DNA of 64,000 bases from Aureococcus anophagefferens (taxonomy: Eukaryota; Sar; Pelagophyceae; Pelagomonadales; Pelagomonadaceae): contig NW_008705587.1 in the NCBI RefSeq assembly GCF_000186865.1, positions 333,304 to 397,303 of the forward strand, read 5' to 3'. Positions 8,465 to 17,425 of the stretch are shown here, piece by piece. The position numbers were made by a program, and so were the translations under genes. Within the stretch, counting starts at the first letter, position 1; the number at the start of each line of letters is the position of its first letter. The notes under the pieces were generated by a model. The model was given only the letters and a program-made list of their open reading frames with translations, was not told the origin of the DNA and ran no database searches.

Positions 8465-11305
8465 CTACTTCGTCTTCGTGCCGACGTAGATGTAGTGCGT
8501 CGGGAACCAGGGCGTGTAGGGGACGCGGCTGCGGCTCTCCGTGTAGAAGACGGGCGTCGTCTTCTCCGCGAGGAGGGCGACGTGGCCGCGGTCGAAGTAG
8601 ACGCCGTCGAGCGCGAACCACTTCTTGTAGATGCGCTCGAAGACGTCGTCCTCGCGGTCGAAGCGCTGCGTGAAGTCGATGAGGCCCAGGGCGCCGCCGT
8701 CGACGACCAGGGCGAGCATGTTTTCCACGGCCGCCCGCCAGTCCGGGATCATCGTGAGGCAGTAGGAGCACGTGACCGCGCACGCGTCGCCCCGCTTCAG
8801 CCCGAGCTTCGCGAGGTCCGCGAGGGGCTTCGTGATGTCGCAGCGCACGCAGTCGACGCGGTCGCCCAGGCCCAGGGCCTCGACGCGCTGCTTCGCCATG
8901 GCCAGGAGGTCCGGCGACAGGTCGCAGAGCGCGACGCGCGCGGATTTCGGCAGCGTCTTGAGGTGCTCCGCGACGAACTCGACGTCGCGCGCGGTGCCGC
9001 AGCCGACGCAGACGAGGGCGTAGGTGGGCTTCGACGGTTTCGCGAGGAGCTTGGGCACGGCGGACCAGGGCACGGCGTGCTTGAGGAGCGTGTCGCGGCC
9101 CGGGAGCAGCGCCTCGCGGAAGCCGTCGTAGGCCTGGCCCTGCGTGCTGTAGAAGGCGGCGACGTCCTTCTCCTTCTGCAGCGCCTGCTTGGCCATGGCG
9201 TAGCACACGAGCAGATCGTCCTTGAGGCCGTTGGCGTAGACCGACCCCGTGCCCGCGGGGACGAGCGCGTCGAGGTCGAGGTCCTCGGGGACCGTCGCGC
9301 GCCACTGGCTCAGGTACCAGCCGACGCGGTCGTAGGTCTCGACCTCGGCGTGGGGCAGCTGGGCCAGCGCCGGCGAGTGCACCGTGAAGAGGTCCGCCTT
9401 CCGCTCCTGGAGCGACGGGCCCGGCGCGTAGGACCGCCAGAAGACGCGGCACGCGCCGCGGTCCACGCGCTTGAGCATGTCGCGGACGAGCGTCGCGCAG
9501 AGCTTCGGCGGCATCCAGTCCATGGAGTCGAGCAAGCTCACGAAGGTGAAGCCCCTGGTCCCCGCGGGCGGCTCCGCGTCGCCCCAGGACCCGTGGAACA
9601 GCGTCACGCGGCGCCGCAGCTCGGCCTCGTCCATGGCCAGGAGCCGCGGGTAAAAGTCGGCGGCCATGTAGCGCGGGCACTTGGGGAACTCGTCGAACTG
9701 GCCGCAGCAGTAGCCGTGGTAGAAGTAGTTGTCGCGGCTCCACATGCGCTTGCCCAGAATCTCGTGGATGCGATCCGAGAAGACGCGCGGCCGCCGCTCG
9801 ACGAGGGCGAGCTGCTCCGGCGGGATGCCGCCCAGCGGCGCCGCCCAGGTCCAGACGACGGGCGACGACAGCAGCCGGATGCCCAGGCTCAGCACGGAGG
9901 ACGACGTGGGCGCCTCCTTCGCGCCGAGGTTCCGCTGGAGGCTGCCCGAGAGGCCCAGGGGCCGCGCCATGAGCATGAGCAGGTAGGCCATGACGCCGCT
10001 CGTGCCCGTGAACATCCAGTTGTCGCGGAAGAGCTCGTCCAGATTCCGGTCCCAGTACGCGCGGCTCGCGTCGCGGCGGAGCAGCTTCCGGAGCCGCGGC
10101 CGGTAGTTCTCCGTGAACACGCGCGGGTCGCTGCGGCCCCAGAGCGCGAAGAAGTCGGGCTGGGGCATCTTGGCCGCGACGCAGGCGAGCTTGAGGTCGA
10201 GCACGGCGAGCTGGGCCTCGTTCAGGTCCACGGCGGTGATATGCCGCGGCTTCTCGAGCAAGTAGTCCAACACGTTGCAGCCCGCGGACGAGATCGTCAG
10301 CACGACGTCGTCGGACGATAAGTGCAAGTCCTCGCGCTCCACCCGCGGGTCCTCCCAGGAGATGTTGTAGATGACTTTCTGCTCCTTGATCGCGAGCTCG
10401 ATGAACCCGCGCGTGTACGTGTCGACGAAGATCGCGACGCCCAGGAACGAGAAGTAGACCCAGGTCGCCAGCAGGCCCAGCCCGGAGAGCGTGCCGAAGA
10501 CCCAGGTGCGCCGGCCGTAGCCGTCGATGGTCACGTGGAGCATCGTCGCGACCTGCACGAGCACCATCGACCCGCACACGCCCAACTTCACGCGGAGCGG
10601 CAGCTGCGTCTGCTTCTCGTCGAAGCGCGACTCCTGGGGGCCCGCCGCGTGGGCGTCCTGGGACGCGCCGCGCCACCAGCCCGCGAACCACCACATGTGC
10701 TGCCGCAGGATCACGAGGCCGAGCGCGAACGCGAGCGTCGAGTGTTCCAAGGACTCGAAGACCGCGACCATGTGGTAGAGGATGCGCAGCACGAAGTAGC
10801 CCAGTGCGAAGGGCCAGCGCAGCTCCTTGCCGTTGTGGAGCCGCACCCAGCTCAGGTAGATCGTCGGCAGCTCCTCGACGAGGCCCGCGGTGAAGAACTT
10901 GCAGTGGCCCCGGAGGAGGAGCAGCGCGAGGCCGCACGCGTAGAAGGCGTGGTGCGTCCAGCCGCTCTGCCAGTCGATCTGCTCCGCGTACTCGATCTTG
11001 CCCGCGACGAGGTCCCCGACGCAGTACGCGACGAAGAAGAGCGCGAACGCGCGGTCCGTCGCCGTGTCGTCGCGGCGGAACTCCGCGCCGAAGCCGTGGA
11101 CGACCACGCGGCCCAGGAAGGCGACGCCCAGCAGCGACGCGCAGACGCTCGAGATGGTCGTCAGGTACCAGGCGCGCTGCTGCCGCAGGGCCTTGGCGTC
11201 GGCGCAGGGGATGAGCGACGGGACGACCTTCTTCGCGGCGACGTAGGCGACGCCGAAGAAGGCCAGCGACCCCAGGAAGACCGTGCTGTCCTTGAAGATG
11301 CACAT
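8465..11305 (-). CDS. BTA1: Betaine-lipid synthase (BtaA-BtaB) with N-terminal TLC-like membrane domain
   Basis: A 946-residue protein in three parts. Residues 1-295 carry several hydrophobic segments with a TLC-like pattern (GWTHHAFY near 116-122, VEELPTIYLSW near 143-153). Residues about 300-690 match DUF3419/BtaA (KVIYNISWEDPRVE, LTISSAGCNVLDYLL, ITAVDLNEAQLAVLDLK), which transfers the aminocarboxypropyl group of SAM to diacylglycerol. Residues about 780-946 form a class I methyltransferase like BtaB (ALVCVGCGTARDVEFV, CSYCLTMIPDW, GLIDFT), which trimethylates the nitrogen. BTA1 makes DGTS in ER membranes and replaces phospholipids under phosphate limitation. The start at 11305 precedes the first hydrophobic helix. 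The TLC call is weaker than the BTA1 call. Confidence 0.92.
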   Translation of the reverse strand: MCIFKDSTVFLGSLAFFGVAYVAAKKVVPSLIPCADAKALRQQRAWYLTTISSVCASLLGVAFLGRVVVHGFGAEFRRDDTATDRAFALFFVAYCVGDLVAGKIEYAEQIDWQSGWTHHAFYACGLALLLLRGHCKFFTAGLVEELPTIYLSWVRLHNGKELRWPFALGYFVLRILYHMVAVFESLEHSTLAFALGLVILRQHMWWFAGWWRGASQDAHAAGPQESRFDEKQTQLPLRVKLGVCGSMVLVQVATMLHVTIDGYGRRTWVFGTLSGLGLLATWVYFSFLGVAIFVDTYTRGFIELAIKEQKVIYNISWEDPRVEREDLHLSSDDVVLTISSAGCNVLDYLLEKPRHITAVDLNEAQLAVLDLKLACVAAKMPQPDFFALWGRSDPRVFTENYRPRLRKLLRRDASRAYWDRNLDELFRDNWMFTGTSGVMAYLLMLMARPLGLSGSLQRNLGAKEAPTSSSVLSLGIRLLSSPVVWTWAAPLGGIPPEQLALVERRPRVFSDRIHEILGKRMWSRDNYFYHGYCCGQFDEFPKCPRYMAADFYPRLLAMDEAELRRRVTLFHGSWGDAEPPAGTRGFTFVSLLDSMDWMPPKLCATLVRDMLKRVDRGACRVFWRSYAPGPSLQERKADLFTVHSPALAQLPHAEVETYDRVGWYLSQWRATVPEDLDLDALVPAGTGSVYANGLKDDLLVCYAMAKQALQKEKDVAAFYSTQGQAYDGFREALLPGRDTLLKHAVPWSAVPKLLAKPSKPTYALVCVGCGTARDVEFVAEHLKTLPKSARVALCDLSPDLLAMAKQRVEALGLGDRVDCVRCDITKPLADLAKLGLKRGDACAVTCSYCLTMIPDWRAAVENMLALVVDGGALGLIDFTQRFDREDDVFERIYKKWFALDGVYFDRGHVALLAEKTTPVFYTESRSRVPYTPWFPTHYIYVGTKTK

Positions 11306-11489
11306 GGCCGGCGCGACGACCAGCGGTCGAGGTGGGAGAGAGTTGTATGGAGATTCAAAGCGGCGCGCAGCGTTGCCGCCGCGTTTCTTGTGCAAAGCGC
11401 TCGGCGAGTGGTGCTCGAAACACGCGTCATGCGGCAACATGTCGACGTTGACGCAGAGTTGCAGGCCGGAAGGAGGTGAGCCTAGGATC

Positions 11490-12026
11490 TCAAGAGGGTC
11501 TTTTAAAGTGGGCCTTGATTTCCGCTAGACGCATTTTCTGGATGCCAGCGTTCGTTTCCTGGTTCTGCGCGACTAGCCCGTCCCTGCCTTCGCGAACGCG
11601 CACAACAAGCGCTTTGTACTTTGCGAGATCCTGGCGAATGCGCTCGATCTCGAGGCGGTCACTCTCCGCAAGGTCCTCGAGAGCGAGCCGCATCGACCTC
11701 GACGTAGACTCGTTCGAAAACCAGACCTCTGTTTTGTAGCGACGAATGTCTTCGATCGCCACCCCCTGCCACTTTCCTTTCTCCTCTGGCGTCAGGTTGC
11801 TCCACGTCTGGCCGAGACACTTACCTGCGGTTAGGCATCACCGCGCGTAAAAAGCTCCGGTACGCCGCAGCGCGCCGATCTCGCCGGGAGGCATGCCCTG
11901 CTTCTCCAACTCCAGACGGTGACAATTGGCCATGTGAACGCTCGCTTTCCGAGGCCGCTTGAGTGCGCTGAACTTCTTATGCGCCTCCTCCGCCATCGAG
12001 TTGTACTCGGCCTCGCTAAGAGCCAT
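11490..12026 (-). CDS. HMG-box-like protein with C-terminal coiled coil
   Basis: Exons are 11864-12026 and 11490-11824 (165 residues), split by a 39-bp GT-AG intron (11825-11863) containing CTAAC as a possible branch site. Splicing joins GEIGALRR to KCLGQTWSNLTPEEKGKWQG. Together with the upstream KRPRKASVHM this reproduces an HMG-box pattern over residues 22-90 (basic start, helix 2, W-x-x-L-[ST]-x-x-E-K). Residues 95-150 are a charged amphipathic helix (EDLAESDRLEIERIRQDL). HMG boxes bend DNA. Base composition is clearly less GC-rich than the neighbours. Neither exon alone is convincing; the join is. Confidence 0.72.
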
Positions 12027-12206
12027 CTGGCGCGTCCACTGCGCGTCGTCGCCGCCGCGGGGCCCGCGTCGGTCCTCGCGCCGCGCGCGAGAGAGTCCTA
12101 CAGGAGTTGGACTAGTTATTGAAGGGGATGCGCGCCCGACTGCGTCCGTCCGGGGAGGGGAGTTGCTCAGGCCATCGTGCGGGCGGGCTGCGTCAACATT
12201 GAAGCG

Positions 12207-13169
12207 ATGATGCGGCTACACGAGAGCTGCAACATGGCGAGCGCGATGACGAGCATGGCGCCGGCGGTGTCCTCGTCGCAGTGCGCGCTGGCCGCTGCAT
12301 CGCAAACGCCCGCCTCGCAGAGCGCGCCAATAACTGCACCGCAAACACCGGGCGCCGGCTGGTCCGAGGCGCCGCCGAAGCGCGAGTGCGCGGTCTGCGG
12401 CGCGGCGCTCGTGCGGGCGGCCTTCAGCCGCAGGCAGTGGGACAAGCCGAGCCACGACCCGCCGTCCTGCCGGCCGTGCCTGAACGCGCGGCACGCCTTC
12501 GACCACAAGTCGTCGTCCATCAAGAACGGCAACCGCCTCGCGTCCGGCGAAGTCGTGCGGCCGAACAACTGGGGCTACAGCCTCTACCTCGACGAGGTCT
12601 TCAAGATGCGCTGCTTCCCGGAGCTCGTGCAGATCGGCGCGTTCAACACGGCCAAGGACATCAGCGAGAGCATGGCCGTGCTCCACGCCGCGCGGCGCCA
12701 CGCCGGCGTCGCCTGGGACGACCCCGACGTCGTCTGCCTCTGCGTCGGCGACGGCAGCGCGCCGCGCACGGGCAGCCTCGCGGCGTTCGTCACCAAGTGG
12801 CGCATGATCAGCGTGGACCCGGCGCTCAAGGAGCCCTGGCACGGCGACGAGGCCGGCGGCGTGCGGCGCCTGCGCTGCTTCCGCGGGACCATCGACGCGT
12901 ACATGGCGACGCGCGAGCCCGACGCGGCCCCCGCGCGCCTCGTCGTCTTCTGCGTCCACTCGCACGCGCGGCTCGTCGGCGCGTCGGCCGTGCCGCGCAT
13001 GCGCGCGCGCTTCGGCGACCCGCCGACGTCCGTCATCGCGCTGCCCTGCTGCGCGCGCGTCCGCCCGGAGCGCGACATCGGCGCCAAGCCGGACCACGTC
13101 TACCACGACGACTGCGTCTTCAGCGAGAAGCGGCGCGTGGAGATGTGGCACTACGACGGCGGGGCGTAA
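12207..13169 (+). CDS. Stc1-type zinc-finger protein with a Rossmann-like C-terminal region
   Basis: Starting at the ATG at 12207 the product is 320 residues; M-A-S-A-M at 12234 is an alternative start. Residues 61-91 carry CAVCGAAL, FSRRQWDK and C-R-P-C, the zinc-finger pattern of Stc1 domains, which in fission yeast link RNAi to chromatin. Residues 160-300 read like a Rossmann fold: VVCLCVGDGSAPRTGSLAAF, ISVDPAL, LVVFCVHSHARL, VIALPCC, close to divergent methyltransferases. The zinc-finger call is fair; no catalytic function can be assigned. Confidence 0.72.
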   Translation: MMRLHESCNMASAMTSMAPAVSSSQCALAAASQTPASQSAPITAPQTPGAGWSEAPPKRECAVCGAALVRAAFSRRQWDKPSHDPPSCRPCLNARHAFDHKSSSIKNGNRLASGEVVRPNNWGYSLYLDEVFKMRCFPELVQIGAFNTAKDISESMAVLHAARRHAGVAWDDPDVVCLCVGDGSAPRTGSLAAFVTKWRMISVDPALKEPWHGDEAGGVRRLRCFRGTIDAYMATREPDAAPARLVVFCVHSHARLVGASAVPRMRARFGDPPTSVIALPCCARVRPERDIGAKPDHVYHDDCVFSEKRRVEMWHYDGGA

Positions 13170-13237
13170 TGGTTCTTCGGTTGGAACTGCGCGCGCGAGG
13201 AGAAGCCGGGGACTCGTCGCACTCGGCGCGTCAAAAG

Positions 13238-14053
13238 TCAAAAGTCGTCCTTACTAACGCGCCCCCGGGCGGCCTTCTTCGCGGACGCGCGCCGCTTCCC
13301 GTCCTTGCGTTTTCTCTCGGAGCCCTTCGCGAGGCCCTTGATGCGCCGCGCCTTGTCCGGCCGCGTCGCGCGCGGCGCGGCGGCCGACGCCGCGGCGTCG
13401 ACGAAGGCCTGGAGCCGGGCGAGCGCGTCGGCCGCGTTGAGCCGCTGCGTCCGGTGCGCCTCCGAGACGACGAGGAGCTCGTTGTTTTTCGTCAACCGCG
13501 CCGCGTGCGTCGCCCGGAGCTGCGCGCGGACGGCCGGCGGCAGCTTCGAGTCGTCGACGCTGAACCGCAGCTCGGCTTTCGTCGACACCTTGTTCACGTT
13601 CTGGCCGCCGGCGCCGGACGCGCGACTGTAGGACACGACGCAGTCGTCGAGCGAGACCTTCGTCGTCGCCGCCGGCTTCCGCGCCCGCTTCGGCGGCGCC
13701 GACGCCGCGCCGGTGCGCTGGTCCACGGCCTTGAGCGAGAACGACGTCCGCCCCGGCTCGCGCGGCGCGAGCACCTTGACGAGCACGGGCTGGCCGACGG
13801 CGACGACGTCCTCGGGGCGCGCGCGTTCGTGCGAGAGCTCGGACACGTGCACGAGCCCGGACGCGCCGCCGTCGTCGAGCTTCACGAAGCAGCCGTAGCT
13901 CTCGACGCGCGTCACCTCGCCGGCGCGGACCGCGCCCACGGGCACGAATTCGCCGGCGCGCAGCGCCACCGCGCGGCGCCGCGGCGGTGCATGATGGGTG
14001 TGCGGCCGCAGCGCGCTGGTGCAGGCGAGCAGAGCGACGACGCGCGGCCACAT
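13238..14053 (-). CDS. Plastid-type S1-domain plus GGQ (ArfB/ICT1-like) peptidyl-tRNA hydrolase
   Basis: A 271-residue protein. The N-terminus M-W-P-R-V-V-A-L-L-A-C-T-S-A-L-R-P looks like a signal peptide with a cleavage region resembling the ASAF motif of complex red plastids. Residues 36-108 form an S1 RNA-binding fold (VGAVRAGEVTRVESYGCFV, GLVHVSELSHER, GQPVLVKVLA). Residues 132-215 match the RF-1 catalytic domain with GGQ at 149-151 (SRASGAGGQNVNKVSTKAEL). The C-tail is strongly basic, as in ArfB/ICT1, where it enters the mRNA channel of stalled ribosomes. The expected role is release of peptides from stalled plastid ribosomes. The S1 fusion is unusual to my knowledge. Confidence 0.88.
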   Translation of the reverse strand: MWPRVVALLACTSALRPHTHHAPPRRRAVALRAGEFVPVGAVRAGEVTRVESYGCFVKLDDGGASGLVHVSELSHERARPEDVVAVGQPVLVKVLAPREPGRTSFSLKAVDQRTGAASAPPKRARKPAATTKVSLDDCVVSYSRASGAGGQNVNKVSTKAELRFSVDDSKLPPAVRAQLRATHAARLTKNNELLVVSEAHRTQRLNAADALARLQAFVDAAASAAAPRATRPDKARRIKGLAKGSERKRKDGKRRASAKKAARGRVSKDDF

Positions 14054-14237
14054 GATGGACGCCGTGGTGAATTTCCGAAACCTTCGCACCCAGCAGACGA
14101 CGCTAACACAGCAGAGCGCAGCACAGACGCGCGGCCACGCCCATGCATGCCGACCAAGTTCACTGAAAGGCCTCCCGCGAGTTGAACTCCAAGTTGCAGT
14201 GACCGACCATTCTTTTAAAACCGCCTAGACCTCTAGC

Positions 14238-16001
14238 CTAGACCATGCTCCGCGTCGGCTCGTCGCCGTTGAGGCTCGCGTACCCTTCGGGCTTCTGCGC
14301 CGTGACGTAGTGGTAGACCTCCCGGAGCCACGCGAGGATCGCCGCGGACGCGCCGACCGCGATGATGGAGCAGACGACGAGCGTCGAGACGCCGTCGGCC
14401 CGCGTCGCCGGGATCGACGTCACCTTGAGGAGGATGATGCCCTCGACGAAGGTCGTCGACGACCGCGCGAGGTCCGAGACGATGTGCAACAGCGCCGCGC
14501 ACATGTTCGTGTTGATGCCGAAGGTCAGGTCGTCCTCGCGGTGGCCGTGCTCGTCGGCCTCGGCGCGCGTGCCGTAGAACTTGTAGGCCAGCAAGGAAAT
14601 GAGGTCGAAGAGGAGGCCGCCGAGCGCGAAGCCGAAGACGACCCAGCCCATCGTCCGCCGCTCGCCGGGCGAGTCGTCGTCGCTCGTCATCTGCGAGTCG
14701 CCGACGCCGTCGAGGACGAACTTGATCGTGAAGCCGAGCAGGAGGAAGTGGGACACGCCCGACATGGACAGCTCGACGCGCCGCTTCTTCGGCGAGTCCT
14801 TCGGGAAGCAGTCCGCGAAGAGATTCCCCAAAAACGCGAGCGCGTCGACGCCCATGCTCATGCAGTCCGCCTGGAGCGCGACGGATCCGACCTGGAGCGC
14901 GTAGCCGTACTGCACGGACGTGATGAGGCCGAAGAGCGCCGCGCTCGTCAGGAGCGACACGCCGTTGCCCGAGATCCTGCAGCAGAGGCACGAGTACGAG
15001 TCGCCGAGCGCCGCGCTCACGTTGCCGGCGAAGCTCTCGGCGCGGCCGGAGAGCGAGTCCGCGCGCGTCTTGTTGACCTGGTCGTCCCCGCGGCGCAGCG
15101 GGTTGATGCTGTCGCGCGACTCGTCGCTCTCCTCCTCGCGGCTCACGTAGACGTAGACCTCGCGCATCCAGGTCAGGAGCGCCGCCGACGCCCCCAGGGC
15201 GATGATGCTGCAGACGACCAGGGTCGAGATGCCGTCGGCCCGCGTCGCCGGGATCGACTTGACCTTGAGGAGGACGATGCCCTCGACGAACGTCGTCGAC
15301 GACCGCGCCAAGTCCGAGACGATGTGCAACAGCGCCGCGCACATGTTCGTGTTGATGCCGAAGGTCAGGTCGTCCTCGCGGTGGCCGTGCTCGTCGGCCT
15401 CGGCGCGCGTGCCGTAGAACTTGTAGGCCAGCAAGGAAATGAGGTCGAAGAGGAGGCCGCCGAGCGCGAAGCCGAAGACGACCCAGCCCATCGTCCGCCG
15501 CTCGCCGGGCGAGTCGTCGTCGCTCGTCATCTGCGAGTCGCCGACGCCGTCGAGGACGAACTTGATCGTGAAGCCGAGCAGGAGGAAGTGGGACACGCCC
15601 GACATGCCCAGCTCGACGCGCCGCTTCTTCGGCGAGTCCTTCGGGAAGCAGTCCGCGAAGAGATTCCCTAAAAAAGCCAGGGCGTCGACGCCCATGGACA
15701 CGCAGTCGGCCTGGAGCGCGACGGACCCGACCTGCAGCGCGTAGCCGTACTGCACGGACGTGATGAGGCCGAAGAGGACCGCGCTCGTGAGCAGCGACAC
15801 GCCGTTGCCCGAGATCCAGATGCCGCAGACGCGCACGCCGTCGCCGAGGGCGCGCTTCGACAGCGCGACGGCGTGGGACGGCCGCTCGCTCGCGAGCGAC
15901 GACTGCCGGACCGTCGTGCCGCGCTCGTCGAAGGACATGTTCGACAGGGCGCTGGCGTTGCGCGGCCGCCCCGCCGACGACGCCCGGTCGCGCGGCTCCA
16001 T
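14238..16001 (-). CDS. Internally duplicated cation diffusion facilitator (CDF) transporter
   Basis: A 587-residue membrane protein made of two homologous halves. Each begins ISGNGVSLLTSA and contains TM2 (LQADC-V/M-SMGVDALAFLGNL) and TM5 (NMCAALLHIVSDLARSSTTF). The TM5 His and Asp match the metal site of CDF zinc or manganese exporters; in TM2 the usual His position is Ser (D-C-x-S-M-G-x-D) in both halves. The halves are joined by a charged linker (SREEESDESRDSINPLRR). The ATG at 16001 follows an untranslated stretch; the frame is open further upstream but loses coding character and overlaps the next gene. The two halves share a 295-bp perfect DNA match. Confidence 0.88.
   Translation of the reverse strand: MEPRDRASSAGRPRNASALSNMSFDERGTTVRQSSLASERPSHAVALSKRALGDGVRVCGIWISGNGVSLLTSAVLFGLITSVQYGYALQVGSVALQADCVSMGVDALAFLGNLFADCFPKDSPKKRRVELGMSGVSHFLLLGFTIKFVLDGVGDSQMTSDDDSPGERRTMGWVVFGFALGGLLFDLISLLAYKFYGTRAEADEHGHREDDLTFGINTNMCAALLHIVSDLARSSTTFVEGIVLLKVKSIPATRADGISTLVVCSIIALGASAALLTWMREVYVYVSREEESDESRDSINPLRRGDDQVNKTRADSLSGRAESFAGNVSAALGDSYSCLCCRISGNGVSLLTSAALFGLITSVQYGYALQVGSVALQADCMSMGVDALAFLGNLFADCFPKDSPKKRRVELSMSGVSHFLLLGFTIKFVLDGVGDSQMTSDDDSPGERRTMGWVVFGFALGGLLFDLISLLAYKFYGTRAEADEHGHREDDLTFGINTNMCAALLHIVSDLARSSTTFVEGIILLKVTSIPATRADGVSTLVVCSIIAVGASAAILAWLREVYHYVTAQKPEGYASLNGDEPTRSMV
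14472..14829 (+). repeat. Direct repeat, copy 1 (second CDF half)
   Basis: This block is repeated at 15312-15669, 840 bp away. Bases 14472-14766 are identical to 15312-15606 in all 295 positions by line-by-line comparison, including third codon positions. After a two-base difference at 14767-14768 the match continues to about 14829. The flanking homologous sequence differs at many synonymous sites. Confidence 0.93.
15312..15669 (+). repeat. Direct repeat, copy 2 (first CDF half)
   Basis: Partner of the block at 14472-14829; it encodes the first TM3-TM5 region of the cation transporter. Confidence 0.93.
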
Positions 16002-16120
16002 GATGCTCGTGTGGCGGAAGGCGGGGCTGCCCTCGCACCTCGACGTGCAACCACTGGGCGACGCTGCGGAGATCGTGTGGGCCCCAGCGCGTTTCGCCCG
16101 GCCGAAGTTCCCGTCTACGT

Positions 16121-17149
16121 TTACCCAAAGACCTCCGAGTCCCGGACGGGCCGCGCGACCGCGGCCGCGGGCTCCGCGAGCCAGGCCGGCGCCGCGTGGG
16201 CCTGCACGGGCCCGTCGTCGAAGGAGGCCACGGGCAGCGTCGCGTCCGCGAGGGGCAGCGCGACGGCGTCCGTGAGGCCCGCGGACGACGCGGGCAGCGC
16301 GGCGACGGGCGCGCGGTCGTCCTCCTCGACGAAGGGGTTGCGCGGCGGCGGCCGCGCCTCGGCGGGCGCCGACGGCGCGACGGCGCTCGGCGCGACGACG
16401 CGGCCCTCGACGGGCGCGTCGTCCTGGAAGTCGAACGACGCCGTGAGGACTCCCAAGGATTCCGCGAGGCGGAGGTCCCGCGGCGTGCCGTCGCACAGGT
16501 CGCTCAACCTCAGGAACTCCGTGCGGCCCAGGGTCTCGCCGGAGTCGCCGCGCGCGAGCTCGACGACGAGTTGGACGCTGCGGAGGTCGGCCCGCCGGAG
16601 GACCGCGTCGAGGCGGACGGCGCCGCGCGACCAGACGGGCCGCGCGACGTCGCCGCCGTCGGAGGGCCGGCTCGTCGACGTCTCCACGAAGTCGCCGTGG
16701 CGGTCGTAGAGGTGGCAGCGCGCGACGACGGAAGCGGACCGCCGCTCGAACCACGACGCGTCGAGCTGGCTCGCGCAGTGGGCCGTGACGAGCAGCCGCG
16801 GCTCGCGGCGCCGCGGCGCCGACTCCGCGAGGCTCCGCATCCGCGTGAGCTCCTCCTCGCGGCGGAAGGAGTCGCGGTAGTGCCGGCGCCGCCGCTCGTC
16901 CGCGTTCGCGGACGCGATCGACTCGTCGACGACGAGGCGCTCGACCTCGAGGTCCCGGGGCGACGCGGGCGCCGGCGCCGGCGCCGTCGCCGCCGAATTG
17001 AAGATCGTCGTCGTGGTCGTCGACGCCGGGCGCCGCTGGAAGTATTCCTCCTCCTCGTCTTCCGTGGCGCACGTGTAGAAGCCCAGGGCCGCGAGCGACG
17101 TGCCCATAGCGGCGCCGACGACGAAGACCGGGTAGGCGAGAAAGGCCAT
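16121..17149 (-). CDS. Membrane-anchored protein with a C2-like domain
   Basis: A 342-residue protein from the ATG at 17149. One N-terminal membrane segment (YPVFVVGAAMGTSLAALGFY) is followed by an acidic patch. Residues about 120-240 read as a beta-rich C2-like domain: RLLVTAHCASQLDASWFE, VVARCHLYDRHGDFVETS, PVWSRGAVRLDAVL, VELARGDSGETLGRTEFL. The tail is Ala/Pro-rich with no domain. Typical calcium-binding Asp clusters are not obvious, so a lipid-binding C2 role is only possible. It lies on the same strand as the cation transporter, which starts 119 bp downstream of this stop. Confidence 0.65.
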   Translation of the reverse strand: MAFLAYPVFVVGAAMGTSLAALGFYTCATEDEEEEYFQRRPASTTTTTIFNSAATAPAPAPASPRDLEVERLVVDESIASANADERRRRHYRDSFRREEELTRMRSLAESAPRRREPRLLVTAHCASQLDASWFERRSASVVARCHLYDRHGDFVETSTSRPSDGGDVARPVWSRGAVRLDAVLRRADLRSVQLVVELARGDSGETLGRTEFLRLSDLCDGTPRDLRLAESLGVLTASFDFQDDAPVEGRVVAPSAVAPSAPAEARPPPRNPFVEEDDRAPVAALPASSAGLTDAVALPLADATLPVASFDDGPVQAHAAPAWLAEPAAAVARPVRDSEVFG

Positions 17150-17337
17150 GGTTTTCTCGCGATCGGGCTGTGTTGGGCTGCGCAGCGCCACCTAGGCCGG
17201 GTTTCGGCCTCCCATGTCACCAGATTGAAGGGCTGCCTCGCATGTTGAAGGTTGCTTGCCATAGGGTTGCACCGTAGGCGATGGAGGCTTGATTCCGCAG
17301 CTCTCCGGCGGCGGCTCTCCAGCTCGCGCAGTTCTCC

Positions 17338-17425
17338 CAGCAAGCAGCGCTCAAACAGCGCTCCAGCAAGCAGCGCTCAAATAGCACTCAAACAGCGCTC
17401 CAGCAAGCGCATCCCAGCAAGCGCA
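17338..17425 (+). repeat. Imperfect CAGCGCTC/CAGCAAGC repeats in a 5' UTR
   Basis: The motifs CAGCAAGC and CAGCGCTC(A/C) recur about eight times in 88 bp, right up to the ATG at 17426. Confidence 0.8.

Noticed and set aside
8360..10321. Plus-strand open frame opposite the betaine-lipid synthase
   Set aside because: Arg/Ala/Val-rich shadow of the minus-strand gene with no domain of its own.
14238..17072. Cation transporter extended upstream to 17072
   Set aside because: The added part is Arg-rich without features and overlaps the well-supported C2-like gene on the same strand in another frame; the start at 16001 is preferred.
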